DNA from: Nitrospirillum sp034653275
GTDB lineage: Bacteria > Pseudomonadota > Alphaproteobacteria > Azospirillales > Azospirillaceae
Direction of reading: 5' to 3'
DNA length: 64,000 nt
Assembly (NCBI RefSeq): GCF_034653275.1
Contig: NZ_JAYEES010000003.1
Coordinates: forward strand, 2,108,001 to 2,172,000
Below, in pieces: positions 31,764-40,006 of the stretch. The notes beneath the pieces were generated by a model. The model had not been told where the DNA came from. It saw only the letters and a program-made list of their open reading frames with translations, and searched no databases. The position numbers and the translations under genes were made by a program. Position 1 is the first letter of the stretch; every line of letters begins with the position of its first letter.

Positions 31764-32987
31764 ATGCAGAAGATCAAGGTTGCCAATCCCGTCGTCGAGC
31801 TTGATGGCGATGAGATGACCCGCATCATTTGGCAGTTCATCAAAGACAAGCTGATCCTGCCCTACCTCGACATCGACCTGAAGTACTTCGACCTGGGCAT
31901 CGAGCACCGCGACGCCACCAACGACCAGGTGACCGTGGACGCGGCCGAGGCCATCAAGAAGTACGGTGTGGGCGTGAAGTGCGCGACCATCACCCCGGAC
32001 GAGGCCCGCGTGGCCGAGTTCAGCCTGAAGAAGATGTGGAAGTCGCCCAACGGCACCATCCGCAACATCCTGGGCGGCACCGTCTTCCGTGAGCCCATCA
32101 TCTGCAAGAACGTGCCGCGCTTGGTGCCGGGCTGGACCAAGCCCATCGTCATCGGCCGCCACGCCTTCGGCGACCAGTACCGCGCCACCGACTTCAAGGT
32201 GCCCGGCGCCGGCAAGCTGACCATGACCTTCACCCCCGACGACGGCGGTGAGGCCATCACCTACGACGTGTTCCAGTTCCCCGAGGCCGGCGTGGCCATG
32301 GGCATGTACAACCTGGACGAATCGATCGCCGGCTTCGCCCGCGCCTGCTTCAACTACGGCCTGCAGCGCGGCTACCCGGTGTACCTGTCCACGAAGAACA
32401 CGATCCTCAAGGCCTATGACGGCCGCTTCAAGGACATCTTCCAGGAAATCTTCGACGCCGAGTTCGCCGAGCGCTTCAAGGCCAAGGGCATCGTCTACGA
32501 ACACCGCCTGATCGACGACATGGTCGCTTCCGCCCTGAAGTGGGACGGCGCCTTCGTCTGGGCCTGCAAGAACTACGACGGCGACGTGCAGTCCGACACC
32601 GTGGCCCAGGGCTTCGGCTCGCTGGGCCTGATGACCTCGGTGCTGCTGACCCCCGACGGCAAGACCGTGGAGGCCGAGGCCGCCCACGGCACGGTGACCC
32701 GCCACTATCGTGAGCACCAGAAGGGCCGCCCCACCTCCACCAACCCCATCGCCTCCATCTTCGCCTGGACGCAGGGTCTGTCCTACCGCGGCCAGTTCGA
32801 CGGCACGCCGGAGGTCACCAACTTCGCCAAGACGCTGGAGAAGGTGTGCGTGGAGACGGTCGAGTCCGGCTTCATGACCAAGGACCTGGCCATCCTGATC
32901 GGCCCGGACCAGCCCTGGCTGACCACCCAGGACTTCCTGGCCAAGCTGGACGAGAACCTGCGCAAGGCCATGGGCTTCGACGCCTGA
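31764..32987 (+). CDS. icd: NADP-dependent isocitrate dehydrogenase
   Basis: 407 aa of the homodimeric, eukaryote-like IDH subfamily, complete with MQKIKVANPVVELDGDEMTR at the start, PNGTIRNILGGTVFREPI (substrate-binding Ser/Asn/Arg loop, about 96-113), RLIDDMVASALKWDGAFVW (about 251) and the NADP loop EAEAAHGTVTRHYREHQKG (about 307-325). It oxidises isocitrate to 2-oxoglutarate in the TCA cycle. I chose the ATG at 31764 because homology begins there and GAAGG lies upstream, although the frame is open earlier. A strong terminator follows. The 240 bases upstream contain no gene. A second, unrelated-subfamily IDH gene lies 2.5 kb downstream. Confidence 0.96.
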   Translation: MQKIKVANPVVELDGDEMTRIIWQFIKDKLILPYLDIDLKYFDLGIEHRDATNDQVTVDAAEAIKKYGVGVKCATITPDEARVAEFSLKKMWKSPNGTIRNILGGTVFREPIICKNVPRLVPGWTKPIVIGRHAFGDQYRATDFKVPGAGKLTMTFTPDDGGEAITYDVFQFPEAGVAMGMYNLDESIAGFARACFNYGLQRGYPVYLSTKNTILKAYDGRFKDIFQEIFDAEFAERFKAKGIVYEHRLIDDMVASALKWDGAFVWACKNYDGDVQSDTVAQGFGSLGLMTSVLLTPDGKTVEAEAAHGTVTRHYREHQKGRPTSTNPIASIFAWTQGLSYRGQFDGTPEVTNFAKTLEKVCVETVESGFMTKDLAILIGPDQPWLTTQDFLAKLDENLRKAMGFDA

Positions 32988-33027
32988 GGCACCTGACGGT
33001 TCCCCTGACGGTTCCAATGTGACAGAG

Positions 33028-33060
33028 ACGCCGGGCGGCGCCACCGCCCGGCGTTTTGTT
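33028..33060 (+). terminator. terminator after icd
   Basis: CGCCGGGCGG and CCGCCCGGCG form a 10-bp stem around a five-base loop, followed by TTTTGTTT. Confidence 0.9.
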
Positions 33061-33089
33061 TGTCGTCCGTGAAGAATGGCCCTAATTGC

Positions 33090-34442
33090 TTACGTGCTGA
33101 TCAGGGCCCTTTCGTTTTGGATTTGGAGAGCGCAGAGCAGGGCACGCCAAAGGTCCTGGAACCACCTGACGAGGAGGTGGAAGTTGAAGCCAGCGGCTGC
33201 GAGGACGGCATTGATACGGTCGCCGTGGCGTCCCTTGAGGTAGTTCCGTCCCATGCGGTGCTCGGCCTTGAGGTGGCCGATGATGGGCTCGATGGCGGCG
33301 CGGCGCTTCATCTCCCGTTTGATGGCGGTGGTAGTCCTGCGGACCTGGCCTGTGATCCAGACCTTGAACTTGTTGGGATGGTCATGGCCGCGATAGCCCC
33401 TGTCGACGTGGACGCGGTCCGGCTCGCGTCCAGTGTTGGCTTTGATGTCGGCGACGGCCTTGGCCAGGGTGTGGCCGTCGAAGGGGTTGGTGTGCAGGGC
33501 CTGGGCGTGGAGGACGAAGAGGCCGCCCTTGGGCTTGGTGATGGGGACGGCGACGCTGACCTTGCAGCCGAACTCGTAGGGGGCGCGGGCCTTGCCCTTG
33601 CCGATGCATTCGACCTCGGGGGCGTGGAGGGAGTAGACTTTCTGCCCGCGCTGGCGCTGGGTCTGCATGCTGACCTTGATGGCCAGGTCACGTAAGGGGC
33701 CGTAGCGGGCCAGGAGGTCTGGGGCCTCGGCGCCTCCCTTGGCGGCGACCTTGCGGTTGATGTCACGGATGAGGCGGCCCAGACGGGTGCGCAGGAACTT
33801 TAGTTCCCGGTTGGCGCGCTTGTGTTGGTGGGCGTGGGTGTAGCGGCCGACCATGATGGCGGCCTTCTTGGCCACGCGCAGATAGCTCTGGCGCAGCGTG
33901 AGGCCGTTGTCCTTGGCGAAGCCGACCAGCTTCTCGATGGCCTTGTGGGTCAGGCGGGCGTCGGTGGGGTGGGCGACGGCCTTGGGCTGGACGGTGGTGT
34001 CCACCGCCACGCGCGCCAAGTCGCGGGTGCTGAGCGCGCCGGTGGCCTGGGCCACCCGCAGGCTCTCCTGGATCAGCGCGGCCAGCCGCTCCTCGCCCAG
34101 GCGCTGGCGCCAACGGGACAGCGACGACCGGTCGAAGGGCAGGTCGTGGCGGAAGACCTCCTCGCCGCAGAAGAACTGGAAATAGGGGTTCTCCGCCCAG
34201 CGGGCGGTCAGCACCTCATCCGACAGGTTGTGCATGTGCTTCAGGATCAGCAGGCCCGCCATCAGCCGGACCGGCAACGGCGGCTGGCCTGGTCCGCCGC
34301 CATAGACCCCACCCAAGCGCTGTTCCAGAAAGCCCCAGTCGATCTTGCCCGACAGCACCACCAGTGGGTGCTTCAGGTCGATGATCTGGTCCAGGGCTGG
34401 ACGCAGAAGGTCTTTCTGTCGGGTGTCCCGGGGTCGTGACAT
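33090..34442 (-). CDS. IS5-family transposase
   Basis: 450 aa, complete. The N-terminal DUF772-like region (LPVRLMAGLLILKHMHNLSD, FFCGEEVFRHDLPFD, RWRQRLG) is followed by the DDE core: Asp in VAVDTTVQPKAV (about 168), Asp in VHVDRGYRGHD (about 348) and Glu in IEPIIGHLKAEHRMGRNYL (about 392-410). It moves the element by cut-and-paste or replicative transposition. It sits just beyond the icd terminator and does not interrupt a visible gene. The last residues (ALIST) may be encoded by flanking DNA if the proposed left end is right. Confidence 0.92.
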   Translation of the reverse strand: MSRPRDTRQKDLLRPALDQIIDLKHPLVVLSGKIDWGFLEQRLGGVYGGGPGQPPLPVRLMAGLLILKHMHNLSDEVLTARWAENPYFQFFCGEEVFRHDLPFDRSSLSRWRQRLGEERLAALIQESLRVAQATGALSTRDLARVAVDTTVQPKAVAHPTDARLTHKAIEKLVGFAKDNGLTLRQSYLRVAKKAAIMVGRYTHAHQHKRANRELKFLRTRLGRLIRDINRKVAAKGGAEAPDLLARYGPLRDLAIKVSMQTQRQRGQKVYSLHAPEVECIGKGKARAPYEFGCKVSVAVPITKPKGGLFVLHAQALHTNPFDGHTLAKAVADIKANTGREPDRVHVDRGYRGHDHPNKFKVWITGQVRRTTTAIKREMKRRAAIEPIIGHLKAEHRMGRNYLKGRHGDRINAVLAAAGFNFHLLVRWFQDLWRALLCALQIQNERALIST

Positions 34443-34492
34443 GGCCTGTTCCCACCGCTGTTCACAGGGGGAATCGAATCACGAAATGGCCC
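33104..34492 (-). mobile_element. IS5-family insertion sequence (proposed ends)
   Basis: The proposed ends are a partial terminal inverted repeat, GGGCCCTTTCGT at 33104-33115 and ACGAAATGGCCC at 34481-34492, complementary in 11 of 12 positions and enclosing 1389 bp. The transposase stop would then lie 12-14 bases outside the left end, in flanking DNA. No matching target-site duplication is visible next to these ends, so the boundaries are provisional. Confidence 0.45.
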
Positions 34493-34699
34493 AAAAGGGG
34501 ATCTCCAAATTGCAAGAAAGCGGAGGCCAAGCCCCCTCTTTCCTGCAAATTCGATTACAGCACTACCAGCCAAACACCATGGTCGGCCAACGGCTTAGAA
34601 ATCATTCACGGACGACTTGTTTGCCCGCAAGGGCCCGTTGTCATCGACGGCCTTGGGGGTGCCGGCCCATCGTCGGGGCGAATTTCCCGAGCCTTGGCC

Positions 34700-34735
34700 T
34701 CAAAAACAAAACCCCCACCGTCGCCGGCAGGGGTT
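34700..34735 (-). terminator. terminator after gcrA
   Basis: On the reverse strand, AACCCC-TGCCG pairs with CGG-TGGGGGTT (one or two imperfect pairs), then TTTTGTTTTTG. The remaining 34493-34700 holds an imperfect inverted repeat (TTGCAAGAAAG near 34510 with CTTTCCTGCAA near 34545) but no gene. Confidence 0.65.
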
Positions 34736-34761
34736 CGCTTAATTCCGTATGCGGAACGGCC

Positions 34762-35121
34762 TCAGGCCATGACCAGCTTGCGCTCGTCGTCCCGCTTCTT
34801 GGCGGGCTGGTAGGCCATCTGCGCGTGCTCACGGCAGTAGGGCATGCCGGGCAGCGAGGGGCAGCCGCAGAAATGGAAATCGGCGTGCTTGGGATCGCCC
34901 ACCGGCCATTTGCACATGCGCTCGTTCAGCGACAGGATGGTCGCGCCGCGCGTGGGCTTCTTCTTGATGGGCGACGGCCGGCCCGACAGGCCCAGCCGGT
35001 GCGCCTTGCCGATCACCGCGTTGCGGGTCACGTTGCCCAACAGATCGGCGATCTCGCTGGCGCTCATGCCCTGGCCCCACAGCTGGCGCAGGCGCTCGAT
35101 ACGCTCGTCAGTCCAACTCAT
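34762..35121 (-). CDS. gcrA: cell-cycle regulator GcrA
   Basis: 119 aa from MSWTDERIERLRQLWGQG, the standard GcrA opening; an ATG at 35142 would add seven residues. The N-terminal helical DNA-binding part (about 1-45, with MSASEIADLLGNVTRNAVIG) is followed by a basic linker (GRPSPIKKK) and a C-terminal region with CKWPVGDP and a Cys cluster (FCGCPSLPGMPYCREH) that binds sigma-70. GcrA acts with CcrM methylation at GANTC sites to time expression of division and polarity genes. Upstream is a CtrA-type box. It lies between an IS element and the second IDH gene. Confidence 0.95.
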   Translation of the reverse strand: MSWTDERIERLRQLWGQGMSASEIADLLGNVTRNAVIGKAHRLGLSGRPSPIKKKPTRGATILSLNERMCKWPVGDPKHADFHFCGCPSLPGMPYCREHAQMAYQPAKKRDDERKLVMA

Positions 35122-35450
35122 CGACGCTTTTTCTTCTTCCATCGAAGCCCTCGCTCCTTAGCCCCCGAGATCGGCGGGCGCGCAAAAACATGCCGTCACC
35201 GCCGAGCGCCCCGCTCCAGCAGTCGATACCGGGAAATTCCCACCAACAAGATTTGGTATCGAGATGCGTGTGACACTACCAAACTTGCCAAAGCCTGAAC
35301 AGGTGATTCCGACTCGTTTTTTGACCGCGGATACAGAATCCACGCCGAAGATCCGCAGGCAGCCTAGGGAAAGCCGCCACCCCTCTCCTTTGTGGGTATA
35401 CCCCAGGCACAACCACTATTCCTAGCGGGCCCACTCTCATTCATCCCCTA

Positions 35451-35465
35451 TTAAAGGGGAGTTAA
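35451..35465. promoter_or_regulatory. CtrA-type box TTAA-N7-TTAA
   Basis: TTAA-AGGGGAG-TTAA matches the full CtrA consensus spacing. It lies 330 bases upstream of gcrA and 70 bases beyond the 3' end of the IDH gene, so gcrA is the only nearby target. In Caulobacter CtrA represses gcrA. From 35143 to 35532 I see no convincing gene. Confidence 0.45.
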
Positions 35466-35532
35466 GAGGGAACGGGCGCCCCTAAAATGGCGACGGGCAT
35501 GGGACCGCTCCCATGCCCGCCTCCCAACGCAT

Positions 35533-36984
35533 TTACTGACCGGCGGCGGCGGAGAAGCCGTTGGCGCCGTCGAAGGTGTAGAGGTTGGAGCTCTGGACGA
35601 AGTCCAGGCCTTCCTTGGCGACGCGGGCCAGCAGCTCGGCCACCTGGCCGTGCTTCAGCTCATCGGCGCCGTCGGCCATGACGCGGCAGCGCCAGTGGTC
35701 GGTGCAGAAGGTTTCCGGCGCGCCGTCCGGCCACACCTTCTGGCCACGGTTGGACACCATCACCAGCTTCAGGCCGGCGGGGAGCAGCGGCTGGAACAGC
35801 GCGGCCATGTCGTCGCCGTTGCCACCCTTGCGCTCCAGGAACACGTCCACGCCCACCAGCTTCTTGGCCTGGGCGGGGGCGCCCTTCAGGGCGATGCCGC
35901 TGAAGCTGCTGGCGACGCCGGCCGGGTAGCTGGCGGGCACCAGGGTGGCCGGGCGGTCACCCAGGCGGTCGATCAGGTTGGCGGCGAAGTCACGGGTGCC
36001 GATGCGGGCCTTGCTGACGCCGCGCTTGAAGATGTCGACGGTGTGGATGCCGTCCTCGATCATCTTCAGCCAGGCGTTATGGATGCGCTCGGCCGCTTCC
36101 GACTGGCCGATGTGGACCAGCATCATGACCGAGGCCAGCAGCAGGCCCGACGGGTTGGCGATGCCCTTGCCGGCGATGGTGGGGGCGGAGCCGTGGATGG
36201 CCTCGAACATGGCGCACTGGTCACCGATGTTGGAGGAGCCGGCCAGGCCGACCGAGCCGGTGATCTGGGCGGCGATGTCGGAGATGATGTCGCCATACAG
36301 GTTCAGGGTGACGATGACGTCGAAGTGCTCCGGCGTGTCCGCCAGGCGGGCGGCGCCGATGTCGACGATCATGCTCTCCGCCTCGATGTCCGGGTACTCG
36401 GCGGCGATCTCGTCGAAGACCCGATGGAACAGGCCATCGGAGATCTTCATGATGTTGTCCTTCACGAAGGCCGTCACCTTGCGGCGATGGTTGGCCCGCG
36501 CGTATTCGAAGGCGTAGCGGATGATCTTTTCCGAACCGGGGCGCGAGATCAGCTTCACCGCCTGGGTCACGTCCTGCGTCTGGCGGTATTCGATGCCGGC
36601 GTACAGGTCTTCCTCGTTCTCACGCACGATCACCACGTCCATGGACGGGTGCTTGGTGGCGACGAAGGGGGAGTAGGAGACGCAGGGGCGGATGTTGGCG
36701 TACAGGCCCAGGGCGCCGCGGATGGTCACGTTCAGCGACTTGTAGCCGCCGCCCTGCGGGGTGGTGATGGGGGCCTTCAGGAACACCTTGGTGCGGCGCA
36801 GGCTTTCCCAGGCGCTGGGCTCCATGCCGTTCATGATGCCCCGGCGGTAGACGCTCTCGCCGATCTGGATTTCCTCATACTCGAGGTTGGCGCCGCTGGC
36901 GGCCAACACCTCGAGGGTGGCGTCCATGATCTCGGGGCCGATACCGTCGCCGCGCGCGATGGTGATCTTGGTCGGAGAATTCAT
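35533..36984 (-). CDS. isocitrate dehydrogenase, long form with C-terminal extension
   Basis: 483 aa from MNSPTKITIARGDGIGPEI; upstream ATGs at 36996 and beyond are in frame but lack homology. It belongs to the isocitrate/isopropylmalate dehydrogenase family of the Thermus/Rickettsia type. Motifs: KSLNVTIRGALGLYANIRP (about 84-102), VIVRENEEDLYAGIEYRQ (about 116-133), NLYGDIISDIAAQITGSVG and EAIHGSAPTIAGKGIANPSG. The last 130 residues are the extra domain seen in this subfamily. It oxidises isocitrate to 2-oxoglutarate, probably with NADP. Unusually, the genome already has a eukaryote-like icd 4 kb away. It is monocistronic between gcrA and a VWA-protein gene. Confidence 0.9.
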   Translation of the reverse strand: MNSPTKITIARGDGIGPEIMDATLEVLAASGANLEYEEIQIGESVYRRGIMNGMEPSAWESLRRTKVFLKAPITTPQGGGYKSLNVTIRGALGLYANIRPCVSYSPFVATKHPSMDVVIVRENEEDLYAGIEYRQTQDVTQAVKLISRPGSEKIIRYAFEYARANHRRKVTAFVKDNIMKISDGLFHRVFDEIAAEYPDIEAESMIVDIGAARLADTPEHFDVIVTLNLYGDIISDIAAQITGSVGLAGSSNIGDQCAMFEAIHGSAPTIAGKGIANPSGLLLASVMMLVHIGQSEAAERIHNAWLKMIEDGIHTVDIFKRGVSKARIGTRDFAANLIDRLGDRPATLVPASYPAGVASSFSGIALKGAPAQAKKLVGVDVFLERKGGNGDDMAALFQPLLPAGLKLVMVSNRGQKVWPDGAPETFCTDHWRCRVMADGADELKHGQVAELLARVAKEGLDFVQSSNLYTFDGANGFSAAAGQ

Positions 36985-37184
36985 CTTCTCTTTCATCCTT
37001 GGCACTGGCGCCTTTCCCCAACCATCGGGGGACATGGCGCGGTTCGGGAGAAGCTCCCGCGTCCTGGGTTCAAAGTTTTGAGCCCGCGCGGACACTATGC
37101 CGGGACGCACCGCGCGGCAACTGTGCTTTGGGCGCCCCTGCCCCCCTGCACTTGCGGGGACGGGCGCCAAGAAACGTTAATAAA

Positions 37185-38378
37185 TCAATGGCTAAGTTCC
37201 CGCATGCCCGCCTCCAGCCCCTGCAGGGTCAGGGGATACATGCGGCCCTCCATCAAATTTTTAATCAGGCCGACGCTGGCGGTGTAGGGCCAGTACCCTT
37301 CCTGCACCGGGTTCAGCCAGATGGCGCGGCGGTAGACGTCCAGCAGGCGCCTCAGCCACACCTGCCCCGCCTCCGGGTTCCAATGCTCCACCGCCCCGCC
37401 GGGGTGGGTGATCTCATAGGGGCTCATGCTGGCGTCGCCCACGAAGATCAGCTTGTAGTCGGCCGGGTAGGTGTGCAGCACGTCGAAAGTCGATATCTGT
37501 TCCGTGCGGCGGCGGCGGTTGTCCTTCCACACGCCCTCATAGACGCAGTTGTGGAAGTAGAAATATTCCAGGTGCTTGAACTCCCCCTTGGCGGCGGAGA
37601 ACAGCTCCTCGCACAGGCGGATGTGGTCGTCCATGGAACCGCCCACGTCCAGGAACAGCAGCACCTTGACCGCGTTGTGCCGTTCGGGGCGCAGCTTCAG
37701 GTCCAGGTGGCCGGCATTGGCGGCGGTGGCGCGGATGGTGTCGGGCAGGTCCAGCACCTCGGCCGCGCCGGTTCGGGCGAACTTGCGCAGGCGGCGCAGC
37801 GCCACCTTGATGTTGCGGGTGCCCAGCTCCACCGTGTCGTCCAGGTTGCGGAACTCACGCCGGTCCCAGACCTTCACGGCGCGGCGGTGGCGGCTGCCCT
37901 CCTGCCCGATGCGCACGCCCTCTGGATTGTAGCCATAGGCGCCGAAGGGCGAGGTGCCGGCCGTGCCGATCCATTTCGATCCGCCCTGGTGGCGGCCATG
38001 CTGTTCCTTCAGGCGCTGGGCCAGCGTCTCCATCAGCTTTTCCCAGCCGCCCAGGGCTTGCACCTGCGCCTTCTCCTCCTCCGTCAGGTGCCGCTCGGCC
38101 AGCTTGCGCAGCCATTCCTCGGGCAGGTCGCGCGCGGCGACGTCGCCGCCGTCCCCAGCCGCCGTCCCTTCCAGTCCCTTGAAGACCTGGCCGAAGACGA
38201 CGTCGAAGCGGTCCAGGTTGCGCTCATCCTTCACCAGGATGGTCCGGGACAGGTGGTAGAAGTCCTCCACGCTGTAGCCCGCGACATGGGCCGACATGGC
38301 CTCCATCAAGGCCAGATACTCCCGCAGGGTGACGGGAATACGGGCCTGGCGCAGTTGGAAGAAGAAGGTGGTGAACAT
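37185..38378 (-). CDS. CoxE-like VWA-domain protein
   Basis: 397 aa from MFTTFFFQLRQARIPVTLRE (ATG at 38378); the frame extends upstream with proline/glycine-rich non-homologous residues. The N-terminal helical part carries the CoxE-like YHLSRTILVKDERNLDRFD. The VWA fold has LLFLDVGGSMDDH at about 240, a MIDAS motif with Gly in place of the first Ser. These proteins act with MoxR-type AAA ATPases as chaperone pairs. The likely partner lies at 45199-46044, 7 kb to the right on the same strand, rather than adjacent as usual. Confidence 0.88.
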   Translation of the reverse strand: MFTTFFFQLRQARIPVTLREYLALMEAMSAHVAGYSVEDFYHLSRTILVKDERNLDRFDVVFGQVFKGLEGTAAGDGGDVAARDLPEEWLRKLAERHLTEEEKAQVQALGGWEKLMETLAQRLKEQHGRHQGGSKWIGTAGTSPFGAYGYNPEGVRIGQEGSRHRRAVKVWDRREFRNLDDTVELGTRNIKVALRRLRKFARTGAAEVLDLPDTIRATAANAGHLDLKLRPERHNAVKVLLFLDVGGSMDDHIRLCEELFSAAKGEFKHLEYFYFHNCVYEGVWKDNRRRRTEQISTFDVLHTYPADYKLIFVGDASMSPYEITHPGGAVEHWNPEAGQVWLRRLLDVYRRAIWLNPVQEGYWPYTASVGLIKNLMEGRMYPLTLQGLEAGMRELSH

Positions 38379-38656
38379 GGGGGCGCAGTCTACGCGACGG
38401 CGGGCCGGGCGACCAGGGGGTGGGCCAGGGGCCGAGCCAGGGGCGCCGGCGCCCCGCATTCCACCCGGATTTCCATGTAGGATTGGCGGCGCCTGTACCG
38501 TATAGGTAGCATCCCTTCCCCAGCCTCGCGCTCCGATCCCCAGGTTGCCGTCCATCGCCTGCCTGTTCAAAGGTTCCCCGTCCAAAGGTTCCCTGCCCCA
38601 AGGTTATCCAGCATGATATCGAAACGGCATAGGACAGGCGGGGCGAGGGCCGTCGG

Positions 38657-39970
38657 ATGGTAGCGGTCACGCGGCGGAAGGGCCGGGGGCCGGGCGGCGT
38701 GGCGGGCCTTCTTCTCTGTCTGGTTCTAGTCCTGCTCCTGTGCCTGGCAGGCCCGGCGCGGGCCGGTCACCTGACCATCGACATGATGGTCGGCAGCCGC
38801 GACAAGCACACCGCCTGGGCCGCCCTGCTGGATCGCTTCGCCGCCGCCAACCCGGACATCCAGATCACCCACCGCGAAGTGCCCATGGACCTCTATTGGC
38901 AACGGGCCGGCGCCAAGGCCGGTGGGCCCGACGCGCCGGATGTCGCGTTCTGGGATTCTGGAAAAGCGCTGCGCGACGGCTACGCCCAGCGGATGGTGGC
39001 CCCCCTGCCCCCGGACCTCGCCCGGCTGGTGCGCGACCGGTTCAGCCCGCCGGCCGTCGACGCCGTCACCGTGGGCGCCAAGGTCGCGGCCGTGCCCCTG
39101 TCGACCTACCCCTGGGGCTTCTTTTACCGCAAATCCCTGTTCCAGCGCCTGAACCTGGCACCGCCCCGGACGTGGGAGGAGCTGCTGGCCGTGGCGGCGC
39201 GCCTGAAGGCCGCCGAGGTCACCCCCTTCGCCTTCGGCGCGCAGGAAAACTGGCCGCTGTTCGCCTGGTTCGATTGCCTGGACCTGCGCCTGAACGGGCT
39301 GGACTTCCATCGCCGCCTGCTGGCGGGGCACATCCCCTTCACCGATCCGGCCGCGCGCGCGGTGATGGCGCGGTGGAAGCTGCTGCTGGACCGGGGTTAC
39401 TTCCACGCGCCCCAGCCGGGGGACAGCTGGCGCGACACCCTGCCCTACTTCTATCACCAGCAGGTGGGCATGCTGTTGCTGGGCGGGTTCGCCGCCATGC
39501 ACTTCTCCCCCCTGGTGCGCGACGATGTGGGCTTCATCCCCTTCCCCACGCTGATCCCCGGCATGCCCCGCTATGAGGACGCGCCGCAGGACGTGCTGGT
39601 GGTGGCACCCCGCGCGGCCGCGCGGCCGGAGGTTCAGCGCTTCGTGCGCTTCCTGGCGGAGACGGCGGAACTGGACCGTTTCAACAGCGATCTCGCCATG
39701 GTGTCACCGCTGCGCGATGGGCCGGGGGACAGGGGCCCCGCCCCAGCGGGCGCCGGCACCTTCTTCCAGGACGCCGGGCGGCGGGTGCTGGAGGATGCGG
39801 CCGGCTTCGCCGCCTACTTCGACCGCGACGCCACCACGCCGCTGGCCGAGGCGGCCGGCGGCACCTTCCGCCGCTTCATGGCCGCACCGCACGACATCGA
39901 CGCGGCGCTGGCGGAGTTGGACCGCGCGAGAACGGCGGCGCCAGGGGTGGTGCAACTGGGCGGGCACTGA
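38657..39970 (+). CDS. family-1 extracellular solute-binding protein (ABC sugar type), orphan
   Basis: 437 aa. A signal peptide (hydrophobic GLLLCLVLVLLLCLAGPARA, cleavage near ARA-GH) is followed by a MalE/UgpB-like two-lobe protein: FAAANPDIQITHREVP, DAPDVAFWDSGKALRDGY, YPWGFFYRKSLFQRLN and PRTWEELLAVAARLK in order. It binds a sugar-like ligand in the periplasm. No permease or ATPase gene is adjacent, so it may feed a distant transporter or, given the two chemoreceptor genes directly downstream on the opposite strand, act as a ligand sensor. The 280 bases upstream hold no gene. Confidence 0.85.
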   Translation: MVAVTRRKGRGPGGVAGLLLCLVLVLLLCLAGPARAGHLTIDMMVGSRDKHTAWAALLDRFAAANPDIQITHREVPMDLYWQRAGAKAGGPDAPDVAFWDSGKALRDGYAQRMVAPLPPDLARLVRDRFSPPAVDAVTVGAKVAAVPLSTYPWGFFYRKSLFQRLNLAPPRTWEELLAVAARLKAAEVTPFAFGAQENWPLFAWFDCLDLRLNGLDFHRRLLAGHIPFTDPAARAVMARWKLLLDRGYFHAPQPGDSWRDTLPYFYHQQVGMLLLGGFAAMHFSPLVRDDVGFIPFPTLIPGMPRYEDAPQDVLVVAPRAAARPEVQRFVRFLAETAELDRFNSDLAMVSPLRDGPGDRGPAPAGAGTFFQDAGRRVLEDAAGFAAYFDRDATTPLAEAAGGTFRRFMAAPHDIDAALAELDRARTAAPGVVQLGGH

Positions 39971-40006
39971 AGCCGCCAGGGGAGCGGCCCACCCCCGGCG
40001 GTGTCC

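Noticed and set aside
35158..35412. 84-codon reverse ORF in front of gcrA
   Set aside because: No ribosome-binding site or recognisable feature, and it would occupy the gcrA promoter region. Treated as non-coding.
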